Below, one piece after another: positions 42,117 through 51,558 of a DNA stretch of 64,000 nucleotides. The notes under the pieces are model-generated. The model had not been told where the DNA came from and did no database searches. It was given only the letters and a program-made list of their open reading frames with translations. The position numbers and the translations under genes were made by a program. Each line of letters starts with the position of its first letter. The first letter of the stretch is position 1. The stretch is from CAWDZK01 sp963807005 (lineage in GTDB: Bacteria > Actinomycetota > Actinomycetes > JACCUZ01), in the NCBI GenBank assembly GCA_963807005.1, contig CAWDZK010000001.1:806001-870000 (forward strand). Direction: 5' to 3'.

Positions 42117-43892
42117 ATGTCGCGAGAGTTCCGCACCGTCGGCGTCGTGGGCCTGGGCACCATGGGCGCCGGCATCGTCGAGGTCTTTGCCCGTGAGGGA
42201 GTGCAGGTCGTGGGCGTGGAGCCCACCGAGGAGGCACTCGAGCGCGGCCGCGGGCACCTGCGCAGCTCGACCGACCGGGCCGTGAGCCGCGGCAAGCTCA
42301 CCGAGGCCGACCGGGACGCCCTGATGGACCGGGTGCGGTTCACGACGTCGATGGAGGACCTCGCCGACGTCGACCTGCTGGTCGAGGCGGTGCCGGAGCG
42401 GCTGGACCTCAAGCAGGAGGTGTTCGCGGCCGCGGACAAGATCTGCCGGCCGGACACGATCCTCGCCACGAACACCTCCTCGCTCTCGGTGACCGAGATC
42501 TCGGTGGCCACCGCACGGCCGTCGAAGGTCGTCGGGATGCACTGGTTCAACCCGGCGCCGGTGCTGAAGCTGGTCGAGGTCGTGCGCACCGTCGTCACCG
42601 AGCAGGAGGTCGTCGACGACGTGTCGGCGCTGGCCCAGCGGCTCGGCAAGAAGCCGGTGGTCATCGGGGACAAGGCCGGTTTCATCGCCAACGCCCTGCT
42701 GTTCGGCTACCTCAACCACGCGGTGGCGATGCTCGAGTCGCGCTATGCGACCCGCGAGGACATCGACGCGGCCATGCGGCTGGGGTGCGGCTACCCGATG
42801 GGTCCCCTCGCGCTGCTCGACCTGATCGGGCTCGACACGGCGTACGAGATCCTCGACACGATGTACCGGCAGTCGCGCGACCGCCTGCACGCACCCGCAC
42901 CGATCCTCAAGCAGATGGTCACCGCGGGTCTGCGCGGGCGCAAGACCGGACGCGGCTTCTACACCTACGAGAAGCCGGACTCGCCCAAGGTCGTCGACGA
43001 CGCGATGACACCGGGTGCGACCGGTGCGCACGAGGCCGGTCGGGACGTGAGCAAGGTCGGCGTCGTCGGCTCCGGGACGATGGCGACAGGCATCGTCGAG
43101 GTTCTCGCCAAGGCCGGGTACGACGTTCTCTACGTCACGCGGGGCGAGGAGAAGGTCGCCCGGGTGCGGGCCGACCTCGAGCGGTCGCTCGACAAGGCGG
43201 TGCTGCGCGGCAAGCTGGAGCAGTCCGACCGCGACGCCGCGCTGGCCCGGGTCACCGGCTCGGCCCGGCTCGACGACCTCGGCGACCGGGACCTGGTCCT
43301 CGAGGCCGTCGTCGAGGAGCTGTCGGTCAAGCAGGCGCTGTTCGCCACCCTGGACGAGATCTGCCGGCCCGGCGCCGTGCTGGCGACGACCACCTCGTCG
43401 CTGCCGGTGGTGGAGCTGGCCGCGGCGACCCACCGCCCGGCCGACGTGGTCGGGCTGCACTTCTTCAACCCCGCGCCGGTGATGACGCTGGTGGAGGTGG
43501 TGCGGACCGTGTCGACCGCGGACGACGTGGTCGCCACCGTGCGTCAGGTCTGCGAGCGGGCCGGCAAGCACGCCGTCGAGTGCGGGGACCGGGCCGGGTT
43601 CATCGTCAACGCCCTGCTCTTCCCCTACCTCAACGACGCGGTGAAGATGCTGCAGGCCCACTACGCCGGCGTCGAGGACATCGACGCCGCCATGATCGTC
43701 GGCTGCGGCTACCCGATGGGTCCCTTCGACCTGCTCGACGTGGTCGGCCTCGACGTGGCGTTCGCCATCCAGCGCACGCTGTACCTCGAGTTCCGCGAGC
43801 CCGGCTTCGCGCCGGCTCCACTGCTGGAGCAGCTGGTGACCGCCGGTTACCTGGGGCGCAAGTCCGGCCGCGGGTTCCGCGACTACCGCTGA
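42117..43892 (+). CDS. Double-length 3-hydroxyacyl-CoA dehydrogenase (tandem fusion)
   Basis: 591-residue protein made of two complete 3-hydroxybutyryl-CoA dehydrogenase modules joined by a short linker (about residues 290-303). Module 1 starts VGVVGLGTMGAGIVEVF and has NTSSLSVTEI, GMHWFNPAPV and GRKTGRGFYTY. Module 2 starts VGVVGSGTMATGIVEVL and has TTSSLPVVEL, GLHFFNPAPV and GRKSGRGFRDYR. Both keep the catalytic His and Glu (VEVVRTV). The arrangement mimics the natural dimer in one chain; similar lengths occur in Streptomyces. Divergent from the STAS gene. Confidence 0.9.
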   Translation: MSREFRTVGVVGLGTMGAGIVEVFAREGVQVVGVEPTEEALERGRGHLRSSTDRAVSRGKLTEADRDALMDRVRFTTSMEDLADVDLLVEAVPERLDLKQEVFAAADKICRPDTILATNTSSLSVTEISVATARPSKVVGMHWFNPAPVLKLVEVVRTVVTEQEVVDDVSALAQRLGKKPVVIGDKAGFIANALLFGYLNHAVAMLESRYATREDIDAAMRLGCGYPMGPLALLDLIGLDTAYEILDTMYRQSRDRLHAPAPILKQMVTAGLRGRKTGRGFYTYEKPDSPKVVDDAMTPGATGAHEAGRDVSKVGVVGSGTMATGIVEVLAKAGYDVLYVTRGEEKVARVRADLERSLDKAVLRGKLEQSDRDAALARVTGSARLDDLGDRDLVLEAVVEELSVKQALFATLDEICRPGAVLATTTSSLPVVELAAATHRPADVVGLHFFNPAPVMTLVEVVRTVSTADDVVATVRQVCERAGKHAVECGDRAGFIVNALLFPYLNDAVKMLQAHYAGVEDIDAAMIVGCGYPMGPFDLLDVVGLDVAFAIQRTLYLEFREPGFAPAPLLEQLVTAGYLGRKSGRGFRDYR

Positions 43893-43901
43893 CGTGCCGC
43901 G

Positions 43902-44159
43902 GTGAGCGACGAGGAGTGGGTGGTCCGCCAGGTCACCGGGTCGGCCGCGACCCGGGCGTACCGCTGTCCCGGCTGCGACCACGAGATCCGTCCGGCGACC
44001 CCGCACGTGGTCGCGTGGCCCGTGGCGGCCGACGACGACGGCGGCGTCGACGAGGACGCCGGCCTCGGCGAGCGGCGGCACTGGCACACCGCCTGCTGGC
44101 GGGCCCGGGACCGGCGGGCTCCGCGCACCCAGCGGTCGCGCAACGCGCCGCGGTACTGA
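43902..44159 (+). CDS. Small zinc-ribbon-like protein
   Basis: 85-residue protein with a probable metal site: AYRCPGCDHEI followed by HWHTACW, giving two Cys, two His and a further Cys. A Pro-His-Val-Val-x-Trp segment (TPHVVAWP) lies between. Short proteins of this pattern are conserved in actinobacteria but uncharacterised. GTG start nine bases after the dehydrogenase stop. The Arg-rich tail may bind nucleic acid (speculative). Confidence 0.7.
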   Translation: MSDEEWVVRQVTGSAATRAYRCPGCDHEIRPATPHVVAWPVAADDDGGVDEDAGLGERRHWHTACWRARDRRAPRTQRSRNAPRY

Positions 44160-44167
44160 GGACACCG

Positions 44168-44941
44168 ATGAGCGAGCACCACCTGTCGACGTACGGCGCC
44201 GAAGAGCTGCGGGCCGGGACGGTGCTGCCGGCCGACCGCAGACCGGTCGAGCTGCACACCGCTGACGGGCTGCGGCTGGTGGGAGAGCTGGCCCTGCCGG
44301 TCGGCCGGGCGCCCGTGGCCACCCTGGTGTGCCTGCACCCGCTGCCCACGCACGGCGGGTTCATGGACAGCCACGTGCTGCGCAAGGCGTCGTACCGGCT
44401 GCCGGCCCTGGCCGGGGTGGCTGTGCTGCGCTTCAACACCCGGGGAACGTCGTCGCCGGCCGGGACGAGCGAGGGTGCCTTCGACAACGCCGTCGGTGAG
44501 CGCTTCGACGTCGCGGCCGCCATCGAGTACGCCGAGTTCCACGACGACCCGCCGCTGCCGAACCGATGGCTGCTGGGCTGGTCGTTCGGCACCGACCTGG
44601 CACTCATGCACGGCCTGGACCCCTCGGTCACGGGGCTGATCCTGCTGTCGCCGCCGCTGCGGTTCAGCGGTGACGAGCACCTGGACGCCTGGGCGGCGTC
44701 CGGGAAGCCGGTGCTGGCTCTGGTGCCCGAGCACGACGACTACCTGCAGCCGCCGGAGGCCCGCGAGCGGTTCGGGCGGGTCCCGCAGGCGGAGGTGGTC
44801 GGTGTCGACGGGGCGAAGCACCTGTGGGTGGGCGAGCCCGCCGTCCGGCGGGTGCTGGACGAGATCGTGCGGCGGGTCGCGCCCGAGGCGTACCCGCTGC
44901 CCACGACCGTCCCCGCCGGGACCCCGACCGCCGAGGCGTAG
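44168..44941 (+). CDS. Alpha/beta hydrolase (CocE/NonD-like, short chain)
   Basis: 257-residue alpha/beta hydrolase. The oxyanion segment LHPLPTHGG is followed by the nucleophile elbow LGWSFGTDLA (G-x-S-x-G). The acid is probably in VPEHDDYL and the His in DGAKHLWVG. The pattern matches short alpha/beta hydrolases acting on unknown esters or amides. Eight bases after the zinc-ribbon gene, so probably one operon with it and the dehydrogenase. A hairpin follows. Confidence 0.82.
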   Translation: MSEHHLSTYGAEELRAGTVLPADRRPVELHTADGLRLVGELALPVGRAPVATLVCLHPLPTHGGFMDSHVLRKASYRLPALAGVAVLRFNTRGTSSPAGTSEGAFDNAVGERFDVAAAIEYAEFHDDPPLPNRWLLGWSFGTDLALMHGLDPSVTGLILLSPPLRFSGDEHLDAWAASGKPVLALVPEHDDYLQPPEARERFGRVPQAEVVGVDGAKHLWVGEPAVRRVLDEIVRRVAPEAYPLPTTVPAGTPTAEA

Positions 44942-44998
44942 CGGCACCCCGCGCCGTACGGGCACGGGCGACGGCACAACGGGCCAGGGACCGCCGAC

Positions 44999-45023
44999 CG
45001 GCCGAACGGCGGCGGTTCGGCCG
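44999..45023 (+). terminator. Hairpin terminator
   Basis: Nine-base arms CGGCCGAAC and its complement around a seven-base loop, 58 bases after the hydrolase stop. No T-tract. Confidence 0.6.
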
Positions 45024-45069
45024 TCGTCAGTGCCCCTCGCGGCTGCTGCCGGACTCGGGCCGCGGCGGG

Positions 45070-45075
45070 TAGCGT
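45070..45075 (+). promoter_or_regulatory. Candidate -10 box for alpha/beta hydrolase
   Basis: TAGCGT ends eight bases before the ATG at 45084, as expected for a leaderless transcript. Confidence 0.4.
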
Positions 45076-45083
45076 CGCCGGAC

Positions 45084-45866
45084 ATGACCGTCGCGCTGCA
45101 CGTCCACGAGAGCGGTGCGGGGCCGCCCGTCGTCCTCCTGCACGCCTTCCCGTTGTCGGCGGACATGTGGGCCGGCAACCGTGCGACGCTGGCGGACCGC
45201 TGGCGCGTGATCACCCCCGACCTGCGGGGCTTCGGGCAGTCCCGCCTGGGAGACGACCAGCCCTCGCTGGACGCCGTCGCCGACGACGTCGCCGCGCTGC
45301 TGGACCGCCTCGGCCTGGACCGCGTGGTGCTCGGCGGGCTGTCGATGGGCGGCTACGTGACCATGGCGTTCCTGCGCCGGCACCCGGGCCGGGCGCAGGC
45401 CCTCGTGCTCGCGGACACGAAGGCGGGCGCCGACCCGGAGGCCGCCGCCGCCAACCGGAGACGCATCGCCGCGCGACTCGAGTCCGACCGGAGCGCCGAC
45501 GTGCTGGTCGAGGACGTGCTGCCGGCGCTGCTGGGCCCGACGACCGGCCGGGACCGCCCGGAGGTGATCGGCCGGGTGACGGAGATGGTCGGCTCCGCGC
45601 CGCCGGCGGCCGCCGCCTGGGCGCAACGGGCGATGGCGGCCCGGCCGGACTCGCTGGCGACGTTGCGCACGGCCGACGTCCCGGCGCTGGTGATCCGGGG
45701 CGAGGAGGACGCACTGTCGTCGCAGGCGGATGCCGAGGCGATGGTCGAGGCGCTGCCCCAGGGTCGTCTCGTGGTGCTGCCCGGAGCCGGCCACCTCACA
45801 GCGGTCGAGGTGCCGGGCGCCTTCGATGCGGCGGTCACGGAGTTCCTCGACGGTCTCGCCGGCTGA
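45084..45866 (+). CDS. Alpha/beta fold hydrolase
   Basis: 260-residue alpha/beta hydrolase. VVLLHAFPLSADMW is the oxyanion region. The nucleophile elbow is GLSMGGY, the acid probably lies in RGEEDALS and the catalytic His is in GAGHLTAVE. It resembles 3-oxoadipate enol-lactonase-type and general esterases; the substrate is not clear. It is transcribed alone between a hairpin and the convergent FAD enzyme. Confidence 0.85.
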   Translation: MTVALHVHESGAGPPVVLLHAFPLSADMWAGNRATLADRWRVITPDLRGFGQSRLGDDQPSLDAVADDVAALLDRLGLDRVVLGGLSMGGYVTMAFLRRHPGRAQALVLADTKAGADPEAAAANRRRIAARLESDRSADVLVEDVLPALLGPTTGRDRPEVIGRVTEMVGSAPPAAAAWAQRAMAARPDSLATLRTADVPALVIRGEEDALSSQADAEAMVEALPQGRLVVLPGAGHLTAVEVPGAFDAAVTEFLDGLAG

Positions 45867-46018
45867 GCCGTCCGCCCCAGCCGGTGCGACCGCCGGTCCG
45901 GCGCCCGGCATCGGGCCCGCCGTACGGCCGATCGCTCGCGCCCGGTGGCGTCGGCCGCCAGACGCTTTCCTCGTGTCGATGCGCGCACCGCTCGGGGAGC
46001 GGGGCCGTGCGGTGGCCC

Positions 46019-47171
46019 TCAGGTGGCCGGGAGCGGGCTCCAGGTCCGGCCGAACCAGCGCGCGATGCGCTCGGCGCCGAAGGCGGCCTTGTCTGCCACC
46101 AGCTCCGGCGACGGTCCCTCGAGCTCGCCCACCGGAGGCTGGCCGCGACGGAACTGGACGTTCACCCGGCCGACGCCCTCGCGGCCCATGTCCAGGTAGC
46201 AGACGCCTCGCCCGTCGTACGCCGCGGTCGACTCCTCGTCACGTACCTGGGCGACCACGGCGGCGGCAACCACGTCGGCCTGTCCCTCGGCGAAGGTGCC
46301 CGCCTTCGGCGTCCCGACGTGGGCGACGTCACCCACGGCGTAGACGCCGGGGAACCGGGTCTGCAGGGTCGCCGGGTCGACCGGCACCCAGCCGTCGACG
46401 GTGAGGCCGGAGTCGACCACGACGCGGGGCGGCACGTGCTTCGGGACGCCGAGGAACAGGTCGTACGCCAGCTCGCCGCCGTCGCCGAGCAGCGCGACCC
46501 GCCGCTCCGGGTCCAGCGACGTGACCAGACGTCCGGGGTGCCAGCCGATCCCGCGCTGCTCGAACGCGGCGAGGACGGCTCGGGACGCCGCGGGTGACGG
46601 CGGGATCGGGGCGCCCATCGGCATCACCAACGCGACCTCCGAGCGCTCCAGCAGGTGGCGGGAGCCGAGGAGGTCGTGGGTGAGCAGGGTCGCCTCGCTC
46701 GGTGCCGGCGGGCACTTGAACGGCGCGCTGGTGACGCCGAGCAGGACGCGGCCGCCCTCGAAGCCGGCGAGAGCGTCCCTCGCCGCGAAGGCACCGGCCA
46801 CCGAGTAGAACTCGTGGCCACCCTCGACCAGCCCTGGTGTCGCGGCCGGGTCGAGGTCGGCGCCGAGAGCCAGCACCAGGACGTCGGCGGCGAGCTCACC
46901 CGCGTCGGTGGTCACCCGCCGGGCGGCCGGGTCGATCGCCAAAACCGTGGCGCGGAGGAACTGGACGCCGGGCAGCGACAGGTCGGCGTAGGGGTGCCGC
47001 ACGTGCTCGGCCGGCGCCCGTCCGAACATGACGTCCAGCTTGGAGAAGCCGAAGACGAACTCCTCTGCCTGGTCCACCAGGAGCGACCTCGACCCGGTCG
47101 GCAACGTGCTCCGACAGGTGTGCAGCCAGCTGCAGACCGCCGAAACCCGCCCCGAGGACGACGACTCTCAT
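46019..47171 (-). pseudogene. FAD/NAD(P)-dependent oxidoreductase of the sulfide:quinone reductase type, frameshifted
   Basis: The ATG at 47171 begins MRVVVLGAGFGGLQLAAHL, a classic FAD Rossmann start, but this frame becomes Arg/Gly-rich after about 28 codons. The continuation LLVDQAEEFVFGFSKLDVM appears in another frame and runs to 46019 (about 355 further codons). It has SAPFKCPPAP (a Cys seen in sulfide dehydrogenase-like enzymes) and GVYAVGDVAHVG (second FAD motif). The break lies near 47083-47090; removing one base, or adding two, joins the frames. Either a real mutation or a sequence error; if intact the product would be about 384 residues. Confidence 0.75.
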
Positions 47172-47190
47172 GGGCGCAACGTAGCCCTGT

Positions 47191-48459
47191 CTACGTACGG
47201 TCCATCCGGGGGATCGCCACCTGGCGGATCACGAGCAGCACGGCGGCGGCCACCGGGATCGCGAGCAGGGCGCCTACCACGCCGAGCAGGGCGCCGCCGA
47301 GGAGCACGGCCACGACGGTGAGGGGAGCCGGCACGTCGACCGACCTGCGCATGACGTGCGGGTAGACCACGTAGTTCTCGAACTGCTGGTAGGCGACGTA
47401 GAACACGACGCAGACGATGCCGATGGTCACGGACTGGGTGAAGCCCAGCAGCGAGACGACGACTGCGGCGATGGTCGCGCCCACCAGCGGGATGAGGTCG
47501 AACAGCGCCACGAACACCGCGAGAGCGAGGGCGTAGGGGAGGCCGGTCGCCACCAGGAAGGCGTACGACGTCGCACCGGCCACGAACGCCACGGTCAGCG
47601 CGCCGCTCACGAAGCCGCCGATCCGGTTGATGACCTCGTCGCTGAGCAGCGTGACCCGCTCCCGCCTGGACGCCGGCACCAGCCGGTACGCCTGCCGCTT
47701 CATGCTGGGGAGCGCGGCGAGGAAGTACAGCGTCATGATGAGCAGCGAGAACGCGCTGAACACGGCGTTGAGGACGATCCGCCCGACACCCACCAGACCG
47801 CCGAACATCCGCTGACCGAGGTCACCCGAGCTCACGTAGGCCTGCGCGCGCTCGATGACGCCGTAGTCGTCGTCGAATCGCCGGATCGTGGGGTTCTTGC
47901 GCAGGTCGTCGAGCAGGGTCGGCAGCTCCTTGACGAACGCGTTGGTCTGCTCGATCACCGGTGGGACGACCGCGAACCCGAAGCCGACGAACAGGCCGAT
48001 GACGAGGAGGAAGACGACGGCGACGGCGCCGCCCCGCCGCATGCCGCGGGCGATCAGCAGCTCGGTGACGGGGCTGAGCCCGATCGCCAGGAACAGAGCA
48101 ACGACGATCAGGACGATGACGCTGCGGGCCTCGACGACCGCCTGCACCAGGACGTAGGCGACGAAGACGCCGAGGGCACCGAGGAACCCGAGCATGAACG
48201 GCGAGTCGCGCCGCAGCGGCCGGCCGAGCCGCCCGAACGCAGGGTCCTCGCTGCTCCCGCGCTCGTCACGTTCGGCTCGGAGCGCCGAGTCGTGGGCAGC
48301 GGCTTCGGCGACCTCGGCGTCGTCCCGCGCCTCCTCGGCTCCGTCGCGCGCCTGCTCGGCCTCGTGCCGCGCCGTCTCGGCGTCGTCCCGCGCCTGCTCG
48401 GTCGCGCTCTCCCGGCTGGGGCCGGACGGTTTCCCGCCCGGCCCCTCTGCCTGCTCCAC
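47191..48459 (-). CDS. AI-2E family transporter
   Basis: 422-residue membrane protein of the AI-2E/PerM family with about eight helices. The hydrophilic N-terminal 85 residues contain a charged repeat region (ARDDAETARHEAEQARDGAE) that is probably helical. Family motifs include LVGATIAAVVVSLLGF and YVVYPHVMRRSVDVPAP. Members export small molecules or ions; the AI-2 role is shown in only a few species. GTG start six bases after the upstream coiled-coil gene, so co-transcribed with it. Confidence 0.87.
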   Translation of the reverse strand: MEQAEGPGGKPSGPSRESATEQARDDAETARHEAEQARDGAEEARDDAEVAEAAAHDSALRAERDERGSSEDPAFGRLGRPLRRDSPFMLGFLGALGVFVAYVLVQAVVEARSVIVLIVVALFLAIGLSPVTELLIARGMRRGGAVAVVFLLVIGLFVGFGFAVVPPVIEQTNAFVKELPTLLDDLRKNPTIRRFDDDYGVIERAQAYVSSGDLGQRMFGGLVGVGRIVLNAVFSAFSLLIMTLYFLAALPSMKRQAYRLVPASRRERVTLLSDEVINRIGGFVSGALTVAFVAGATSYAFLVATGLPYALALAVFVALFDLIPLVGATIAAVVVSLLGFTQSVTIGIVCVVFYVAYQQFENYVVYPHVMRRSVDVPAPLTVVAVLLGGALLGVVGALLAIPVAAAVLLVIRQVAIPRMDRT

Positions 48460-48465
48460 CGGGAG

Positions 48466-49542
48466 CTAGCGCTTTGCTGCGGAGGACTTCTCCGGGGCGA
48501 TCGCGGTGGTCGACCCACCCGTGGTCTGGTCCGGCGCGTCCTCGGACGCCTGCGCGTCGGGCTCGTCGCTCTCCCCGGCCTCGGCGTCCGAACCGCTGTC
48601 GTCGGTGTCCTCGGCGGCGGTGTCCTCGGCGGCGGCGACGGCTGCCGGCGCGCTCGCCGCCGGGTGCACGGGGTCGTCGCCCAGCGGGTCGGGCAGTGAT
48701 GCTCCCGTCAGGGTGGCCAGCATCTGGCGCACGTTGGTGAGCTGGGAGTTGATGCTGTCGCGCCGCTGGGTGGCAGCGGTGAGCTCGCGCTCGGACTCGG
48801 TGCGGATGCGCTCGGCGGTGGCCTTGGCCTCCGCGACGATGTCGTCGGCCTGCCGGGCCGCCTCGTCGAGGGTGCGCTGCGACTTGCGGTCGGCATCGGC
48901 GCGCAGCTTCTCGGCCTCGAGCCGCAGCTGCTCGGCGCGCTGGCTGACGACCCCGAGCTGCTGCTCGTTGGCCTTCATCTGCTCGGTGAAGTCGCGCTCG
49001 GACTGCTCGCGGCGGTGCGCCAGGGTGGTCTCGAAGTCGGCGGCGGCCTGGGCGGCCTTTGCCCGGTTGTTCTCGAAGAGCGCTTCGGCCTCCTCGCGGC
49101 GGGCCTTCGCGTCGCGCTCGGAGTCGTCGCGCAGGGTGTCCGCCTGCTTCTTGGCCTCCTGCAGCACCCGGGCCGCCTCGGTCTCGGCGTCGGTGCGCCG
49201 CTCGTGGGCGAACCGCTCGGCCTCACGGCGCAGCTTGTCGGCGTCCTGCTCGGTGAGGGCCCGGTGCTGGCTCGCCTCGTCGGCGGCGCTGGCTCGCAGA
49301 GCGGCCGCCTCCTCCTCGGCCGTCGCGAGGATCTGCTCGATCCGGGCGCCCAGACCGGCGAACCTCGAGCCGGCCTCGGTCGGCTCGTCGGCCTCGTGCG
49401 CCTGAGCCCGCCGCTCGGCCTCCTCGGCGCGGCGCCGGAGGGTCTCCAGCTCGCGCTGCAGCGCGCTGACGTGTCGGTCGACCTGGGACGGCTCGTAGCC
49501 GCGGCGGACTACCTCGAAGGACTGGGCGGGCGTCTGGGTCAT
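48466..49542 (-). CDS. DivIVA-like coiled-coil protein
   Basis: 358-residue protein. The N-terminus SFEVVRRGYEPSQVDRHV resembles the DivIVA/Wag31 membrane-binding domain. About 230 residues of continuous heptad-rich coiled coil (Glu/Ala/Arg) follow, then a disordered acidic Ala/Asp-rich tail ending KSSAAKR. Proteins like this organise polar growth or the cytoskeleton in actinobacteria. It lies between a second coiled-coil gene (44 bases upstream) and the AI-2E transporter. A GACCTGAT region upstream of the ATG gives only a weak ribosome site. Confidence 0.78.
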   Translation of the reverse strand: MTQTPAQSFEVVRRGYEPSQVDRHVSALQRELETLRRRAEEAERRAQAHEADEPTEAGSRFAGLGARIEQILATAEEEAAALRASAADEASQHRALTEQDADKLRREAERFAHERRTDAETEAARVLQEAKKQADTLRDDSERDAKARREEAEALFENNRAKAAQAAADFETTLAHRREQSERDFTEQMKANEQQLGVVSQRAEQLRLEAEKLRADADRKSQRTLDEAARQADDIVAEAKATAERIRTESERELTAATQRRDSINSQLTNVRQMLATLTGASLPDPLGDDPVHPAASAPAAVAAAEDTAAEDTDDSGSDAEAGESDEPDAQASEDAPDQTTGGSTTAIAPEKSSAAKR

Positions 49543-49586
49543 GGATCAGGTCCTGTCGTCTACATCTCTGGGGAGCGGGGCTCCGG

Positions 49587-51080
49587 TCATCGTGCCACGT
49601 CGGCGCCGGAGGGGTCCCGGGTCGGTGCCCCGGGCACGGAGAGGGCGTCGATGACCCCGGAGAGGCGGCCGAGCTCGGCCGCGATCTCGTCCCGGCGGGT
49701 GGTGAGGTCAGCCACCTCGGCCCGGGCGTCATCGAGCATCTGCTGGGCCTGGGTGCGGACCTCGTCGGCCTCCACCCGGGCCACGCCCACGATGCGGACG
49801 GCCTCGGCCCGGGCCGACCGCCGGAGCTCCTCGGTCTCCCGCTGCGCCTCGGCGGCCTGCTCGGCGACCCGCTCCCGGAGGGCCCTGGCGTTCGCCTCGG
49901 CCTCGGCTTCGCGGCGGCCGGCCCGCGAGTCGATCTCGCTGACCTTCGCGGCCGCCTCCTCCACCGTGCGGGTGGCCCGGTGGCTGGCGTCGGTCAGTCG
50001 CCGCTCGGCCTCGGCCTGCGCGGCCGCGAGCACCTGGTCGGCCTCGGCCTCCAGGGTCGCCGCGCGGGCCTCCGCCTGCTGGATCCGCTGCTGGGTCGAC
50101 TCCTCGGTGCGCGCGAGCAGCTGCTCGGCCTGGGCCCGCCGGTCGGCGACCGCCCGGGCTCCCTCGGCGTGGGCCTCGGACCTGATGCGGTCGGCGTCGG
50201 TGGCGGCGGCGGCCAGCACCTCGTCCACGGTGCGCTTGGCCCACGCGGTCTGCTCGGCGGCCTCGGCCAGCAGTCTGTCGGCCTCCTCGCGGGCCGCGAC
50301 GCGGTGCCGCTCGGCCTCCTCGGCGCCCGCGGCGACCTCCGCCGCCGCCTCGTCCCGGGCCAGGTCGGCGCCCGCGGCCAGCTCGTCCCGGACGCGCCGA
50401 GCCTCCTCCTGGGCGTCGGCCAGCACCGCGTCGGCCTCCTCCCGGGCCGCGGCGACCAGGGCCTCCACCTCCTGCTGCACCTGGGCGGACCGCTCGGCGG
50501 CCTCCTGCTCGGCCTCGCGCCGCCGCCGGGCTGCGTCCTCGCGGGCCTCCGTGACGATGGCGTCGGCGTCCTGGTGCGCCTTGTCGCGGACGGCCTGCGC
50601 CTGGGCCCGGGTGGACTCGGCGTCCGCGGCGGCCACGTCGCGCAGGGTGCCGGCCTCGGTCTGGGCCCGGGCCACCAGGTCGTCCGCGGTCCCGGACGCG
50701 GAGGTGACCACGAGGGCAGCCTGGTCGGCGGCGTCGGCCAGCAGCTGGTGGGCCTCCTCGGCGGTCTCGGCCCGCAGCCGCTCGGTCTCGACCAGAGCCG
50801 CCTCCAGCCGGCGGGCGGCCTCCTCCAGTGCGTCCGCCCGCCGCCGGACGGCCTCCTCCTCGAGCCGGGCCGCGGAGGCGTGCTTCTCGGCGATCTCGTC
50901 GCGCAGGCGGGCGGCGTCCGCGCGAAGGGCGTTCGCCTCGGCGCGTCGGGCCTCGACCTCGCGCTCGGTCTGCTCACGGAGGCGGTCGGCCTGCGCCTGG
51001 GCGGCGTACAGCAGCCGACCGGCGCGCTCCGCGACCGGTTCGTCGACGTCCGACGACAGGTCCTGCCCCATGTGCGGCAT
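49587..51080 (-). CDS. Long coiled-coil protein (Scy/FilP-like)
   Basis: 497-residue protein, almost entirely coiled coil from about residue 20 to 470. The composition is Ala/Glu/Arg with many EEA, EAR and RAEA repeats and a short Pro-rich C-terminus. The overall form is that of Streptomyces Scy/FilP polarity scaffolds, but no specific motif confirms it; low-complexity coiled coils are easily confused. ATG at 51080 or 51071. It probably forms an operon with the DivIVA-like gene, which supports a joint structural role. Confidence 0.68.
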   Translation of the reverse strand: MPHMGQDLSSDVDEPVAERAGRLLYAAQAQADRLREQTEREVEARRAEANALRADAARLRDEIAEKHASAARLEEEAVRRRADALEEAARRLEAALVETERLRAETAEEAHQLLADAADQAALVVTSASGTADDLVARAQTEAGTLRDVAAADAESTRAQAQAVRDKAHQDADAIVTEAREDAARRRREAEQEAAERSAQVQQEVEALVAAAREEADAVLADAQEEARRVRDELAAGADLARDEAAAEVAAGAEEAERHRVAAREEADRLLAEAAEQTAWAKRTVDEVLAAAATDADRIRSEAHAEGARAVADRRAQAEQLLARTEESTQQRIQQAEARAATLEAEADQVLAAAQAEAERRLTDASHRATRTVEEAAAKVSEIDSRAGRREAEAEANARALRERVAEQAAEAQRETEELRRSARAEAVRIVGVARVEADEVRTQAQQMLDDARAEVADLTTRRDEIAAELGRLSGVIDALSVPGAPTRDPSGADVAR

Positions 51081-51186
51081 CGTGTCAGACCCTGCACCGA
51101 CCTGTCAGACCCCGTCCCTCCGACCGGCGGGTCGGCCGGGTCGTTCGACCCTGGTCGGGACGCGTCGCGCGCGCGAGCGTGGGGTC

Positions 51187-51516
51187 ATGGGCCAGGTCCG
51201 TCCCCCCGAGGTCGAGCAGGTGAACGGCCGGGTGTTCGGCTGGCTGTCCGGGCTCGGGCTGGCCATCGTCCCCTGGATCGCTGCCGGCCTGCTCGCGACC
51301 ATCTCCGGTGCCGTCGGCGGCGAGTCCTGGAACCCCGAGACGACCTTCCCCTGGTGGCTGCTCGCCGCCTTCGTGGCGATGCTCGGCTGGCTGGTCCTCG
51401 GCAGCCGGCGGATCCCCGGTTTCCGGCGTGGGGCAGTCATGGGCTCGGCCGTCGCAGTGGTCGGTCTGCTCGTGCTGGTCGGGCTGGTGGCGCTGCTCGG
51501 AGTCCTGGTCTCCTAG
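51187..51516 (+). CDS. Small membrane protein of unknown function
   Basis: 109-residue protein with three membrane helices (about 18-40, 54-72, 84-107) and a hydrophilic N-terminus (MGQVRPPEVEQVNGRV). It is divergent from the coiled-coil gene and convergent with ccr. I do not recognise a family. No strong ribosome site is visible before the ATG. Confidence 0.6.
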   Translation: MGQVRPPEVEQVNGRVFGWLSGLGLAIVPWIAAGLLATISGAVGGESWNPETTFPWWLLAAFVAMLGWLVLGSRRIPGFRRGAVMGSAVAVVGLLVLVGLVALLGVLVS

Positions 51517-51558
51517 CGACTGGTCGCCCGGCGACTGGTCACCCGGCGACGGCCGGCG

